Shown here: piece by piece, positions 25,801 through 40,800 of the stretch
Position numbering within the stretch: position 1 is the first letter of the stretch
How the letters are laid out: each line of letters starts with the position of its first letter
Assembly (NCBI GenBank): GCA_914767715.1
Contig: OU612075.1
Coordinates: 1,984,001 to 2,048,000 of the forward strand
DNA length: 64,000 nucleotides
From: Membranipora membranacea
Taxonomy: Eukaryota > Bryozoa > Gymnolaemata > Cheilostomatida > Membraniporidae
Direction: 5' to 3'
The notes under the pieces: model-generated
Seen by the model: only the letters and a program-made list of their open reading frames with translations
Told to the model about the DNA's origin: nothing
The model's database searches: none
Position numbers and translations under genes: made by a program

Positions 25801-28800
25801 TCTGATTCTCCCACCTACCCTCCGATATCATGCAACACTTGAAATGCAGTTAAATTACAAGCATGGACAGACAGACAGACGGTGTAAAGAGAACCTGAGA
25901 GGTGTAAACTTTCAACAATCAGCGCTACTATATACAAGTAATAGAATCGTAATGGATGTCTCCGTTCAAAGGTGAGACCTGAGGAAAGGTGCAAAAACGA
26001 CATCGAATGTGCATACAAAGTTGTAATGTTAAGTGTTTTCTACAGCAGCAGGTGGTCTCGATGAGTTCGTTGTCCATACAGGGCAGTCTAAGACCATGAC
26101 ATGATTTTGCAGGTTCGGTCAATGAATGCATAACAAACTAATCAAAAAGGGTCAGGAATTTAGACTGCCAGAAAAAGATGCACCATGTCATCAGCAGAAA
26201 GAACTAGTTGCAAATGCACTGAAGGAAGCATGGTGCACTACAGCGCAACAGTAGTGCACGTATTGAAGTATGGCACTAATGCACTAAAATGGGCAATGAA
26301 TCGTGACAAGTGCAATGAATGGTGAAATGAATTGTTGCCAGTTCTCCACACACGCAGCAGTCATGAATAGAGGGTTCATACACCACTCACCTTATCGGCA
26401 CTAGACGAAGTATTGTGTTGAGTCGGTGGTACTGGGTTAGTAGGCTTAGTAGCTGATGGTATGACCAGATTGGTCGGTTTAGTTCTGATTAATCCGTTTA
26501 TGTGCTGGGTAGTAGAGTCCTTGCCGCTGCTTTTACTATTGAGGAGATTTTTCGTATAAGATTCTGAGTTCATATCATTAGCAGATCCACCTGCTCCGCT
26601 GCTGCCGCTGCCTAGCCGAGCTTCGGTATGATGAGCACCTTTACTACTAGAAAAAACATTACATCTGTCTATAGAAAATGTTGTTGTTTTAAACACAAAA
26701 GCAGCTTTATCTATTTGTAGAATAGTTGTCACTATAAATAAACATCGGTAGCCTAAATCTATTCACAAGAAATAGAGCTCTGCTAGATGAGTTAATATTC
26801 GTCTAGCTTTGCCCTTCTGTCATTCATATACTGGTAGCAAAACAAGGCAATTAAGATGTCTCAAACGAACTTGCGCCTTGTTTGTCTTCTAAGAGTCCAA
26901 CAAAATATGTAAATGCAGCCAGCGTTTGTTTGATCGTATCAGTCCCCCAATGGTTTGGTATCAAAGGACCTTTTCATTCACCCCAATTAAACGCCAATTT
27001 GTACCACATTACATCTTTATTTGACCCACAAATATGAAGGTAAACAAACAAAACAGTTAATTCGATAATTGACTGACAAAGGGTTTATCCTGGGCGGTGC
27101 TTTCGTAAGCCATTCCAGTTGCCAATTACTCAATTTCAGTGTTAAATCGAGCACTTGCTATCAGCAAACAGTATAGTAGTAATAATTATGAAATTCCATC
27201 ACTAGCAAGTAGCAACACTACTGTGTTTGTTTCAGCCAAAATCCTACAGCCAATTCATGTCCTTGCAATGCAAAGTGGTTGCCATCGCAAGACTCTGACT
27301 GCATAACCAGTGTCAGAAAGCCACTCTTGGGTGAGCCAAGTCTAAGCTTCCAGACTTTACACTAAGTGAGTCTGTACACCAAGACTAAAGGCGGTGTACG
27401 TATTATTTCTATTTACCTGGAAGCACCTTGCGCTGACGAGGTCAAGTGAGAGGAGTGTCTATTATTCGCTGACGCTGACTCGCCTTGATTAGGATGACTG
27501 CTGATATTATTTTTACTACTTTTACTACCAGATGATGATGGATGTTTAGTCGATGATTTGCTGCTGCTGCTACCTGTGCCGCCACCACTATGACCGTGTT
27601 TAGAATGTTTGTGATCGACTGACGTTCTACCAGTGCCAGTCTTTGTTGAGTGATCGCTACGATCGCTGGAGACTGATGTCGATCGCTGTGATATTTTCTT
27701 AGGCTGTCCTAGAGAGTGGGCGCCTCCACTACCGTCTTTATTTATAGCTGATAAGTGAGAATGAAACTTTTCTTTTTCTTTATCTTTCTCCTTGTCTTTA
27801 TCTTTATCCTTTGATTTCTTTTTCAGTGGCCTCTCTTCGCTGAAACATGAACAGCAGAACATAGAATATCAAGCCCGTACAAATGACACTACTAAAACAA
27901 AACACTCATAATAAGATTACCCCTTGTACTATTACAGATGATATTACCCCTGTACTTATCCTGATGTTACTACCCCTGTTGCTCACAGAGTCCTACTACT
28001 ACTACTACTGGTAGTTAGCTGTACTAGGCAGACTACTACTACATGACATTAATGAAACTGCTACGGTAGTAAAAGCTTTTAATTTAAAGAATCCAGACAG
28101 TGATTTGTTTGAGAACTAACAAAGAGCTGCAGCTATGCTAATTCAGCTTCCCGTCTCATCATCTAAACTGACAAGCTTTACATAGTTCGGTTACACCTAA
28201 TTCTCCCACTTCAAATTTAGTGTGATTACTGTATTCAGCTTCACATCGGAAGGGTTCATCGCACAGCCAGCCGCATACCAAACCTTGCTAATCATGCCAC
28301 AACAAATCACTGACACTCGGCACAAGATTGAAATATTTACTTAGCTATTTGATATTTAGCTCTAATCAATCAAGAAATTCAATGGCCGTAGCAGCAGACA
28401 ATAGCGTAGTTGACAAGACATGTTTTTTAGTCAATTTGTCTCCCTCCCTAACACACAGCTAGTATCATGAATTTATGGTCTGTGTTGAGACATATCACAT
28501 TACATGCCAGTTATACTGGTAAATACTTGGCCATAATTAGCGCTCATTGCTCAATAAACCAAAGGTATTTGACAGTAGTAAATTTCCTATTGATTCAAAG
28601 ACCACTCAAAGATTCATGCGAGATAATCTCTCTGGCACAGAAGCCAGCGCAAGCAAACTGAATTAATTTTCCCGCCAAAATATTCGCTCTTCAATCGACA
28701 AAAAATACAGACCCACAGCGAAGCAACTAAAGCATTAGAACCAAGACTTTCACGAGCAAAATAATGAACTGGAAAATCCATCCTTCACTTTCATTCAATG

Positions 28801-31800
28801 TCACGAGCTCCCAAAGTTCACATTGACAGTGATATGATGATAACGTTGATGCAATAGAATTGACAGATATTTGTTGTACTATGTGACGGGAGAAGTGTCA
28901 GTGCCAATATCTCAAAGAAAACGTGCGTAGCCTATAATTTATCGATTAGAAGACACGCCAATTTATGACCGACAATTATGCCTACATCGATATAGCGATG
29001 TGATACAACCTATCAACAACACCCAAAAAACGTAATCTGCAGATTAAATGGTGTATAATGCCATAACAAAATACAGTTCATCTACAGAAACAGTTACACC
29101 TAGCAAGTAAACTATGAAGTGAAGTGCAACCAAGGAAGAGAGGAATGCAGTAATGCAATAAAATGTTTCAAGATATACATCAAGATCAGCATTAAAATTT
29201 CCTCTTCAGCCGAAAGCTGTTTGACTTAGCTATACACATCAGTTTCCATCAGAACGATCAAAACATAAGAAGAAGCATTATGCCAGAACAGAATTCTGGA
29301 AAGATCATTCTGTCAATGTGTCACAAAGCTGTCACTGCCTTACCGATGTAGTCATTCTGCTGACGTCCAACTTATGCCACAACGCAAAAGAATGCAACAC
29401 CTCTGGAAAAAATGTAGCTCACCAATTCCAGGCACGCGACAATCAAGGCATCCGCTGCACAGATAGCAATTATCAAGTCGGAACCTAAATACAGTTATAA
29501 CCCATATCATGAGAAGGTCAATTATAGTTGTTGACAAATCAATGGGAAAAAACCGAAAGTTCATATCAGCACGCGGCTGTCTGTCAATGTGTAAATTGTG
29601 ATGTAAGAATTCGCTGCGCTGCCGACGCTTAATGGGAAAGAAAACTTTCACAAATACCTGTCACTGGTTGCTAAGTTTATCAGCTGAGATGTCGGCGCTT
29701 TATCGTAGCAACGAGTTGATAGCGGCGTAATCAGATTCTAATTCAATAACAACGTGTGTCCTTCTCATCAATGCGATCAACTCAATCATTTACAATATCA
29801 GCATCAGTAACAGTATCCGCTGCTGCAGCATCGATAATATGTAAACTATGCGTTGTGACTTCAGTTTCTATAACTGATATACTGACAGTTCAATGTTCTA
29901 TGCATGGCAGTTTTTCTATACTCTATATACTGATGTTTCTCTATTCAATCTATAATCCCTGCGTGTACTTTTGAACTGCTACACTATTTACGTTTATAGA
30001 GTGAGAGAGAGAGAGTATATGCACAAGAGAGCATAGTGTAGTGATGCTATTGCTTACTCGTTGATTGATAGATATTGGATCTTTGCCTGCCTGCCCGCTA
30101 CTTGAAACACAAATAAGCTTTAGATGCAGCTAGCTACTTGAGCTGAATGTGGATATAAATGTTTCTAACATCGGTAGTACAATGTTTAGACTCTTCATTT
30201 ATTGAAATCAATAAAGAAAGCAACTAAGACAACACACGCAGGCATGCAGGCAGCCAGATTAGATTTCAAATATTCAATCCTACCTATTATACGCACACAT
30301 AATTCAGCTTTGTGATAAACGAGAGGCAGTGAATTGGCTAGCCATCATAAATCGGACAAGTCAATCAATGCTACTATGAACTAAAATTGATGTCAGCATT
30401 CAGAGATTAAAAACTACAGCGATGCGCCTGCTACGATGACATGACGCAAAATGGAGTAATAAAGCCAACCCAAATTATTGTACTGGACAATACATGACCT
30501 TGCAGAAATATATAGTTAAATCCTGGCACAAAAGCATCTAGAGTGCCCGAACGGTTTGACATCAATCACAAGTTAGGAAGTTGTGTTCTTAATTCAATCA
30601 TCACTCTTCAATCAATATTGACCTCCATTCAGTTCATCAATCATTATCCTGCGCCTCATTCATCTGTGCATTGCGTGAAAAAGCTGAGAATGTGTTAGAT
30701 GATACAAACTACTTGGTGAGATCGAAAGCTAACAAGCCCTCCAACAAAAGAAACATGGTAGCACTTATTCTCACCAACTTAGGAACCATGCCAAGAAAGA
30801 ATTGGTAGAGAAATCCATGAAGACCCTGCGCTGTATTTCAGTGAAGTGATTTATAATTCAAAGCTGAACAAAATGTCTGGCTACAATACCCTCCAGGCAA
30901 AAAGGTTCTGTTGAAATTCTAATATTAGCTATTACTGGTTAGCTAATTGCAATTTTGCTATATCCCAGTTCCGCTTAGCTGTGATTTAATGTACTGCAAA
31001 TTTCTTAAATCCTCGATGGCCTCCGCTATAGTTGGCAATGACAGTAGAGCTCAACGTGATACTGCTTCCAGGGACACCAGAACAGGCACACTGCCCTAAT
31101 CGAAAATTATCAGACATTTTCGCACCATGTAAACTGTCATATGAGATCAAACAGTATTGTCAACTCTGTCAACAATTTTTCAAGACAATTTTACTCTTTT
31201 TATTCAAATCCTTAGGACATTTTTTATCAACTGTTTTGTTACTGTCAACATCTCTGAAAGCAAACAACCTGAATGGTACTATCTAGAGCTGCATAAATCC
31301 TACCTATAACAGACAGGGAATGAGCGAGGCAGGGTTAAGGAGTGAACTGAGATCTGGTGAGTATTTCACATTGTACACATAGCCATAGAGTCAGGGATAA
31401 CTCTATGCATATAGCCCACCCAAGTCAGACGAGTAAAAAACAGACTTGAAGTTGCCTTCTCATGGTCTCCGTTTGGTAGAAATAAATCAAATTGTAATCA
31501 ATTAGCTTTTTACTGAGATTTCGTAATGAAAGTCAGTAAGTCAACCGATAAAACTACCGGCGCATAGTGTTCGTACGATTGATCTTGTAGAGGTCAAGGA
31601 CGATTAGATTTGCATCAGATTTCACTCACAATAGGGTCATCAAAAGTTACAGTTAGAGGGATTAGAGGATTAAGACAAAATCTACACAAGGGTTTAGATG
31701 AGTGATGTTTCCTCCTTGTTGTTGATAAGACGAAGCATCTTGAGATGTGATGTTACCAGTCGGTTGGCTCCTGCATGCTTGATAAAACCATTGATATCCC

Positions 31801-34800
31801 ATTTCCCTCGGATATTGACTGATAAATGATCAGAAGCCATGCAGCCAACGCTTTATAATAATTTAAGATCCCCTTGAAAAAGCTGCGCTGGACCAAGCAT
31901 TCATGGGTTTTCCATTGTTTTGTCTGCATACCAGCCAAAGCTCTACACAAAATGTGGAGGTGATGAACTAACTAGAAGTCAGCAGAATGAGAGTTCTGCG
32001 CGCAAATCATTGTTTGTGACTCATGTTTGCTTTTAACACCAACCAATTTTGAGTTTATACCAAGCTATACTTCTAATCTCATAGTAACGAGGCACTGAAC
32101 TAAAAATGAATTTGTGAAAGGAAATTTCCGAGCCCATCCTGTATGTTGAGTCATCGTGGCTGTCAAAACCAACCAAGCTGCTATATATTTTTCAATTCAC
32201 ACCAAAGAGTTCCTATCAAGCTGCTATCGCTATAACTGAGACCAGCTGTAGAGGTGAGGCGTGAAGCTGTGAACGTTAAGAATAGCTGAACAGTCAGACG
32301 CTCAAATCTATGAGTAACTATATTACTCACATAGCCTGTGAGTCATAAATGTGTGATGAGCTAATGGAAAAAGAATCCTAATGAGTCAGAAATATTCAAC
32401 CAATCAGGAAGTAGTGATCTCCTACATCAAATTCTCACTTTTGTATAAACTCATTGAATAAAATTACAAAACAATATGTCATGTACTATAGTGATCAGAA
32501 GAATGTCATGAGCTGTAGAATTACAATCCAGATTGACAGATGAAGAACAGGACTGCAACGACACAACCACAAGGCAGAGAGCAGGCAAGGGGGGACATAA
32601 CAGGGCGTTGAAGTTGTCCTCTCAGACTATAAACACAAAGTGTATTAGGAAAAAAATTGGATTATCTGTTTGCGGTGAAAGGATAAATCATGAAGAGTAC
32701 ATTAATTTCCAGGTGAAGGTCCAAACCCGGCTCTAGTAGAGGTATTGTGGCTTTTTTCAAGAGATTAATTTATACAGAGAGTTCAAATTTCAATAAATTG
32801 AGATCTTTATCAATGTCAAACAGCTGATGATCTCCCAACAAGCTAAGAATGTAGCTATCATGTTTTGATAACAATCCACAAGATATCTTTTGTTATTCAA
32901 TCAGCCACTAAAGCGAGCCAGCAGTACGCTGTCTGGAGTGTGAGTTACATCGACCATCAGGAAAGAAAACAGCTGAAAAGTTCTGTTTAAAAATCAAGTG
33001 AGCAATATGAGCGAACATTGACTCTTTCACGAGGAGGTAAATTACTAAATTCACTTGACTGAGGCTGACCTTTGCAGTAACCCTTTGTTGACCTTTGAAC
33101 TAACGGTAAAAATGAAAGTTCACTCAGTCACCAAGCAAAATCAGAGCGAAATACAAAACTTGCCAGGCACTGCTAACTTAACCAATGTATGTATGGGGTT
33201 TTTTTGCTGTTTAACCACATAGTATTGCCTTGAATAGAAACCTCCAACACCAAGCTTTATGCTGGTACCAGTGCAGCAAATGTTTGCAAGAATCTGCAAC
33301 AGTTACCAAACGGTGAATTCGATTGTTGACATTGCCTGTGTGAGGCTACAGTCTACCTACACCAAAAGTCTAGGATATGATGAATTCGAAAAAAGACATT
33401 AGAGAGGATGAATTGTTGAATAAATGTAGCCAAGAGTCTCCCAATCGACATTCCAGTTGTGCCAGAAGAAGACAATAGAGATAATGATGACGTGATCTAT
33501 TGTTAACAACGACCATTAATAGGCTCAGGAAAAGGATGTAGAATTACTATTCTAGGACCTTCGTTATAAACATCACAGCAGGATAAGGAAACATTTCCTC
33601 ATTCATATTGTGACAACATTCTGTGGGTGTTGAATGGTATAGCCTCAGGCAGTATGACAACTGCGACAGTGTGACAATCGTGACAGTGTGACAACCGCGA
33701 CAGTGCGACAATACTGGCTATGCTTTCTTGTAGCTGGTTCGATGGTTCACTTTTTGTTAACACCCTGTTTACATTAGTGGTAGCATAACCATGTCATTTA
33801 GGAGCGTCAAGGTCATTCTCAGATTGAGCATGTGATTGGTGAATGCTACCACTGAAGTAAGCTACCATGACCAACAAATGACAGGAAAACCAAGTACAAA
33901 TCTGCATTCTCATTTATGAAGTGATTCTACTGGCGTTGGAGATCTCAAGACAAACATTCCCTTCTCATTGACACTCAGCGATCTTTATCTGGGAGAGAAA
34001 AATCTGTCACAATAGACTTCCGTCAACGCAATCTACTTTTGTTGATGTAACGGTTCATTGGTGATACCAATGCAGAACCTAATCTTTAGACACTATTCTA
34101 TAAAGGTCCTCATCCTGACGTCAACTTACAAACAGATTAAGAATAGAACGTACATTTTTAATGTCCCAATGTAAACTTTGCCGCTTATGCAATGGGTCCA
34201 ATAAGGCAAGAGAGGGTTCTACTAGCTCAAAGTGAGAAGATTACTGAGATAGAATCTGCTGTTTGCAGATCATTCAGCGATAACCACCGTCTACCCTCCA
34301 AAGGATTCCCCGAAGATGGGCAAAGTTTTCACACATTAGCGCAGGACTCGACACCAGAAGTTGCATTTGAGCAAAAAAAGTGTAAACAGTCGAAGCCTGT
34401 GAAACTAGACTGACACCACTCTTCATCTTTAAGAACCAAATAAAGGCCGAGGTTTAAGTAAATGTAGACACACACTCTGTGATTGTGCTACATCACCTAG
34501 CCTAGTGCCTGCTTTGACTGTCAATAATTCTGATAACTATTCCAAAGTTCCTCCTCACCTTAGAAAGGCATGGCTATAACAAACCATCCTTAGTATTGGT
34601 GGCACATGATCAATTAATTGGACCTCCCCTTGCCTATATTTTTTACATCATAGTTGTGTACCCAATTTTCTGCACCTGTGTCTGTGTTTTTAATGGGCCA
34701 ACTGCCTAGTAAAATAAGGTGGCCTGACCAGTTAACATAATAAAGTATCAGACCTAAACACCCTTACACTACATTACTGTGACATAGCCTAGATTCCACG

Positions 34801-37800
34801 ATGGTAGTAGGGAATATTCACATATTCACATCACCGACGCCTTACGAGTGAACGTACTAAAGTATCAAACCCAAACACCCTTACACTACATAACTATGAC
34901 AATAGCCTGGGTTCCTTGATGGGTAGCACTGGAACCTCTCACATATCAGATATGGAGTTCCCCCTACAATCCATCGAGGTATCCAAGCTAAGTTACTATG
35001 TCACAGCTTACCTGTGAGAGGAGGCCTTGCGTTTATCCTTCTTGTGTTTCTTATCCTTGTGTTCGGATCCTGTTGAGCCGCCCGACATCGCCCCGGCTGC
35101 TCCATTATCAGCGCTACTCCTCCCCCTCGGCTGCTCCGACACAGCTGCCGAGGAGGGAGGTCGCGCTGCCGATGGGTGCAGATGTGTGGGAGGTGGCTGC
35201 ATGTGGTCGGGCGGTCGACTGTGTGTGTCTGAAGGTCTGTTATAGTGAGGGAGAAATTGTGGGCTGCAAAATTGAAATCAGACTCAGAATTAGTTTAGAC
35301 TTTCAAGACTATATACTGCACGGTGCGGTCACATAGGTAATCCGGTATCCAACCACTATCTTAACATATCTGTCATGACACGGCAATAAGTTTTAATGAA
35401 ATTCTCACCAGACAGCTTAGCCAAAATGCCAAGAGAAAGCGCTAAAACTTAATTTCCCGTTGTCATTTAGGTGTGGTTGTGTTCATATGGACTGTTGTAA
35501 TAGGTGGAACGATCAATTCAATACCACAAACATGGCAAAATATCCTCATTGCAACATATCATGAAATATATTGTAGAACAAATATTATCACATCATTTAC
35601 AAGTTCTCCCTGGGAATTCCAAAATAGAATTGCATGCTGGGACTCTCTTTGGTAGGCCCTTATTGTCTACAGCCCCATTCAAAATCCCAACATCTCTAGG
35701 TTCAGCCAATTCCTGCAGCCATATAAGCGTTAGTCAAATAAGTATTTATAGCATTTTCTGTCCTATATAATGCTAAAAATACTCGGCCAAGTAGTAGAAA
35801 GGCGTAAATGGGGCCCTGGTATAAGAGATTAAAGTAATTGGCTGTTTCCATGCAAAAATCAAGGCTCTACGAGAACAACAAATTGCCTCCCATCGACTTA
35901 TAATGCGTGTATACAACCAATTTTATTTCGCATGAATTACCCCAGGACTCTACATAAACAGCGCAAGTCGAGTAAATAGCACCGATCATGTTAAAATTGG
36001 TCAAACTTATAGAGTTATAAGGGAAATTGAGGGGATTCTATTTCAATGCAGAGCTTTATATGGACTCTGCTCTGTTTCATCCTATTGGGATGACAAATTT
36101 TGATGAGCATCAGTTTAGTTAGATTATAAGATACTAATCATTTATCTAAGTGATTGATGGCATTTTTAAACACTTCCACCCTTCCAGCTTTTCCTATACT
36201 GCAGCAAACCAAAGGGACACTTTCATTGCTACAAGACAGCCTGTCAAAAATACTGGTAGCCCATTAACATCAAATATCACCACAGTCATTTGATACTACT
36301 GGTAGTCTGGTACTGAACCAGCCCTGGGCTCTCTCACAATCAAATAAATTCTCACCGATCCAATGGTTGGTCAATTCATTTTCAGTCGCATCACTCTTTA
36401 CCATTAATGTGACGCCATCCACCCTTGGCAGAATTTCTTCTTGGTATAGCAATTTTGCTTGATTATTGGCACCAAATCATTTATTGAAACAGTCAAATTT
36501 CAGTCATCAAATTATGAATACAGTATAGGGATGGTATTTGATTGTTATGTCATCTAATTTTGCATATCTATTGAGTAGGTAGGATGTCTACATTTACATC
36601 AACCAGATAGCCAGAATTTGAACTGCATATTCTATACGATGGCAGACAGTTAACACAGAACGGACACCATAGGTGCACTGTCTCTGTCTTAGAGCGACTA
36701 CATTTCAACACTTTGACCTTTCTGTCTGTCAGACATGTCCTGAAAGTATTTCATGGAACAAACCAACAGACAGCAGTGTAAACATTCTGATACTCATTTA
36801 AATTCTCAAATGTGTAGGCCAGAATTTTGTCGCATGCAAGTAGCTCATCACAAAACACATCGGTACAGTGCTTAAACTCTGCCAGGTTTGATGTCAGTGG
36901 CCTTCCATTAACAGCAACAGCCCAATGCTTCAAATGTGGTTACAAATGGAATGCCACAATTAGTGACTGGCAGTGTTTGACCATTATTTGTCTTAGCGAT
37001 TAGGATTTATATCAATCTAGTTGATTTATATCAGGAGACAGGAGGTGGAGTTGATCATCCTGGCAACAAACTGTAAAAAACCTCTTCGGGACTCGATTGT
37101 TACTGTCATTTAATAACACGCCACTTGTAACCAATATTCTGTTATATGGGGAAGTAATATCAGAGACAGGGGCAGTTAATCAACCACACCATCTCTCACA
37201 CTAGCAGATACAAGTATTCACCTAGATCAAGTTTAATCCAATTGCCTGCATTCCAGTAGCTCCCTTCCACTGGTCACGCCAGTAGATGGGGATCAGCTCC
37301 GAATGCAGACAAATGCACCAAACTTGGTCTTTCTACACCATCTCTATCACAACCAAATACGCTCATGCACCTAACCAGCTGTTCTAAGCCCTCCCCTGCA
37401 TTAATTAACACCTGGATAATCCCCTCTAGTTTCTCTGCTGTGCGCACTTGCTACTTATATGCCACAGTTTAGTGCACTGTCGACCAACTGAATGCCTGTG
37501 CCTAACATGATTGATGGGTAGCTAGCAGTATATGCCCTTACAAGCTTAGATAAAGATCTTATGCAGGACCGTAGTTAAGAAAAAATGGTAGGGGAGGCAA
37601 AAGTCAGAGGCTAATCCGTAGCATCACCAGGAGGGGTGCTGTAAGCTCCTCCCCAAGCAATTTAAGGCATATAATTAGAAAATTGAAGTCTCAAATGAGC
37701 TGATTCTGACATGGAATATTCAATTATAGCATTTTTAGGCCACTCTATTCAGCATTGTAGAGGAGGCAGAGCGCCCTGCCTCCCCTTGCATTCCGGGCCT

Positions 37801-40800
37801 GTGATGATACTAGTTACTGAGGTTGACACCAATCAAGTGTATTTTGTCATCTCACATGTAAACCACAAACTTACAGGGCTCCTGCTTCACAATAGTGTCA
37901 AAGCTTTTTTTCCTGCATGGAAAGGGAATGAGATTAAATTTTTGTTTGACTCTCATCCACTTATCACATGTGGACACACTGGCCAAAGTGGCTGGACCCT
38001 AATCTAACAGTGCTAGTCATACCGTTAGAACTCCGAAATCTGCTAACCAATGGCAACTTCAGTCCTAAGAATGCAAAATTCGCTGATCTGATATTGAACA
38101 TGGTGGCCCAACCTTCAATGTCATTCAAAACATTGACAGATGGTGGGAGTTGATGTGTGAGAGTTGATAAGTCGGCCTATTCCTTCTCCATCCGTCACAT
38201 CACACCCTCGTCAGAGAACCCTAACTGAGCATGATGTCACACTCTATCCGCGAAGTGAAGTGTAGGCATGCGTAGATTCTACATGTCTATGACGTCACTA
38301 ACTCGATGCAATTAAGCGCTTAGTTAGATCATCCCCGAGGGTCTAACTGACCGTGTTACACCACAGTATTATCACCGTGTAATCGATTACAATGTCTCCC
38401 CATCATAATCAACTGATGTAACATAGTGTAGGCCTACACAAAGTTGGGATCCTTAGGAGATTTGAGATGTCATCTTTTTAACTTTGCCCTCAAAAATATT
38501 CTTACAGGTTATTAACATGCTACAATGATATTATTGAATACTGTGTGCCCTCCCACCTCTGCTGTGATCAGAGCGGAGCTTGGATTGTGACATTCTCATT
38601 TCCATACAGCATTCTGTCATATTGAAGGAGATGTCAATGGTACATCCTATGCTTTCAAGGTCCCATATCGTTTTTGGTGGTGGATGCAAAAGCCGCCAAT
38701 ATGTCAAAAGTACATAAAGCGAGAAAGTCAATTGTACTCTATCAGAAACGAGCATGCGGCTAGTCATTTACCTGTGTTCATAATTGTATATAAATAGCCA
38801 GTTGGTCAGTCTGGAATTCCCAGGGAGACCATACTACATGATGATATGTTATCATTGACTGGGAATTCCAAAAGATTGCATTGTGGGACATATCCCCAAT
38901 TTTTCCAAAATATTGCATTGTGGGATATATCCAAAATTTGGATAACATAAGTTTGGGGTTGATTCCTTACGTGTAAGCTACCAATGACGTACCTGATATT
39001 GTTGATATTCCCCCACTGTTTCATTCTCCGGGCAACTTCATCATCCTGTTTTATCTGTAACAAAGAAACATGAAATATGGTGAAATAATAGACCATCATA
39101 TCCTGCATGCCACTATAACAATATATCATTATAATAAAAAGTCCTTATTTCAATTCCAAATGTACGTCTTGATAACACTTCTGTCCAAGTGATAAGTTAT
39201 TAACCAAGATTATTTCATGGCATATGATTCTATTTACAGCTTACTGACATCAACTGCTTCTGGCATGGTCGACATATGACATATATATCTCCTCACAAAC
39301 CTACGCTGTATCTAATTATTGACAGTGACAGTCCTATTAGAAGAGTGGATTTAAAACCTCAGTAAGTCAAATATTGTGAGTTCATAGGGCATATAAAAAT
39401 AATAAAAAAATGAAAATTGTATAAAATAGCATTTTAGTTTTTTTTAAATATTTCAGCAAGGATCATAGTGGATCATAGTGGTTAGGGGGAGGCATTACAT
39501 CACTATGATCCACTATGATCCCAATTTTCAGACTTTGCAGCAATTACGTTCACAGGCTGTTTTATTTCATATGCCCTAATGACTTTTCAGCCTGAGATCT
39601 TGAAAACCATACCAAACTGGCCTAGTAGGACTGTCACTTGAAGCTTTTTCTACAAAGCAACTGTTCGATAGCTGTGAAAAGCACTGGCATTCACGTTCAC
39701 GTCATGTTAAATAGAACATGTGTAAAGTAGATCGTATTCTGCGTCATTATGTAGATAGGGGATCCGCCGTGTTTCAAAGTTCACTTGGTGTCCCTCAGCT
39801 CAAGGCAACAGCCCTCTAGCCCTCTGTCGCGCATGCATCCTTTTTTTCAATACACACGCAATCCATTTAAATGTAAGCGTAAGATTCAAGATTTAATACA
39901 TTTCATTTATTAGTTGACAGCAAGTCAGGGTTAGTTAATTATCATTTATCTTAATTCCCACCAGGTTGCAGTATAGTGCATCTATGTGGCATTGTCAACT
40001 AGGCACAGAGCCAATAATATACTAATATACACTACATTCCAATCACTTGGGCCAATTAGCGGCTATTACGAAAACAACTAAACCTAAGTGTGCACTGTTG
40101 CAAAAAAGCTCAAGATAAAGATAGCTGCCTATAAATTCTATAGCTATCTCTTGAGATAGTAATATAGTCAGCTTACTAAAAATAGAACATTGTTTCTATT
40201 AACGAACGAAGGAGATTATGTTGAAAAGTCAGTCATTCCCCTTGCTTAGAACTAGAAATAGATCAGTAAAGTACTTCAACCCTAATTCCATCACGCTGTG
40301 GCTCAACAGTAGACAATTAAAATTGAATTGCTCTTCCTCCTCCAGCGCTATTTCATGCTAATATACTTGTCCATGAAATAATAGTAGCATTCTTTTGCAA
40401 ACCAAAGTGCTTCCATATTTTAATTCTCATCCGAGGATTTCAAGGTGAACTTTGTGTGACAGTAATCAGAGGGATTCTAAGAACGAGTCCCTAGTTAGAA
40501 AATGTCAGAGATATGACGTAAAGGGATGGGCAGGCTTTCTTAAATAATTGAATAAAATTTAACGTCCACGGGCATTGCTGACCGACTGTGTGTTTTTCTC
40601 CGTTTTCTTGCCCAAGTTCAATAGGCCCTTCAGGTTACAGAGTAGGTGGGGGGGGGAGGTTTTTCAATTAGATCGAGCGAGGTGTTTTGGGCCAAATTGA
40701 TCACTTCGCTCAGGGTCCTCACTCTTTTGGACATAGTGCAATTTCCCTCCCAAATCATTCATTCAAGAGATATATTTCCATCAACTAGTGAGCGATTTGG

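Larger units (their letters stand above)
27840..35011 (-). other. AFF intron 4 (longest)
   Basis: 7.2 kb, the least repeat-structured part of the gene. Only short tandem repeats (33650-33717, 34741-34928, a GA run near 30001-30015). An undetected small exon or regulatory element could lie here, but no signal is visible. Confidence 0.5.
35264..38992 (-). other. AFF intron 3
   Basis: 3.7 kb. Contains MITEs at 37222-37330 and 37564-37801 and GGAATTCC-type repeats at 38858-38938 and 35607-35642. No exon seen. Confidence 0.6.

Noticed and set aside
34192-34413. Plus-strand ORF (73 codons) in AFF intron 4
   Set aside because: Plausible composition but antisense to an intron, no domain, no splice or homology support.
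37711-38007. Plus-strand ORF (98 codons)
   Set aside because: Begins inside the GGCCGTAG MITE and crosses its end; no domain or splice support.
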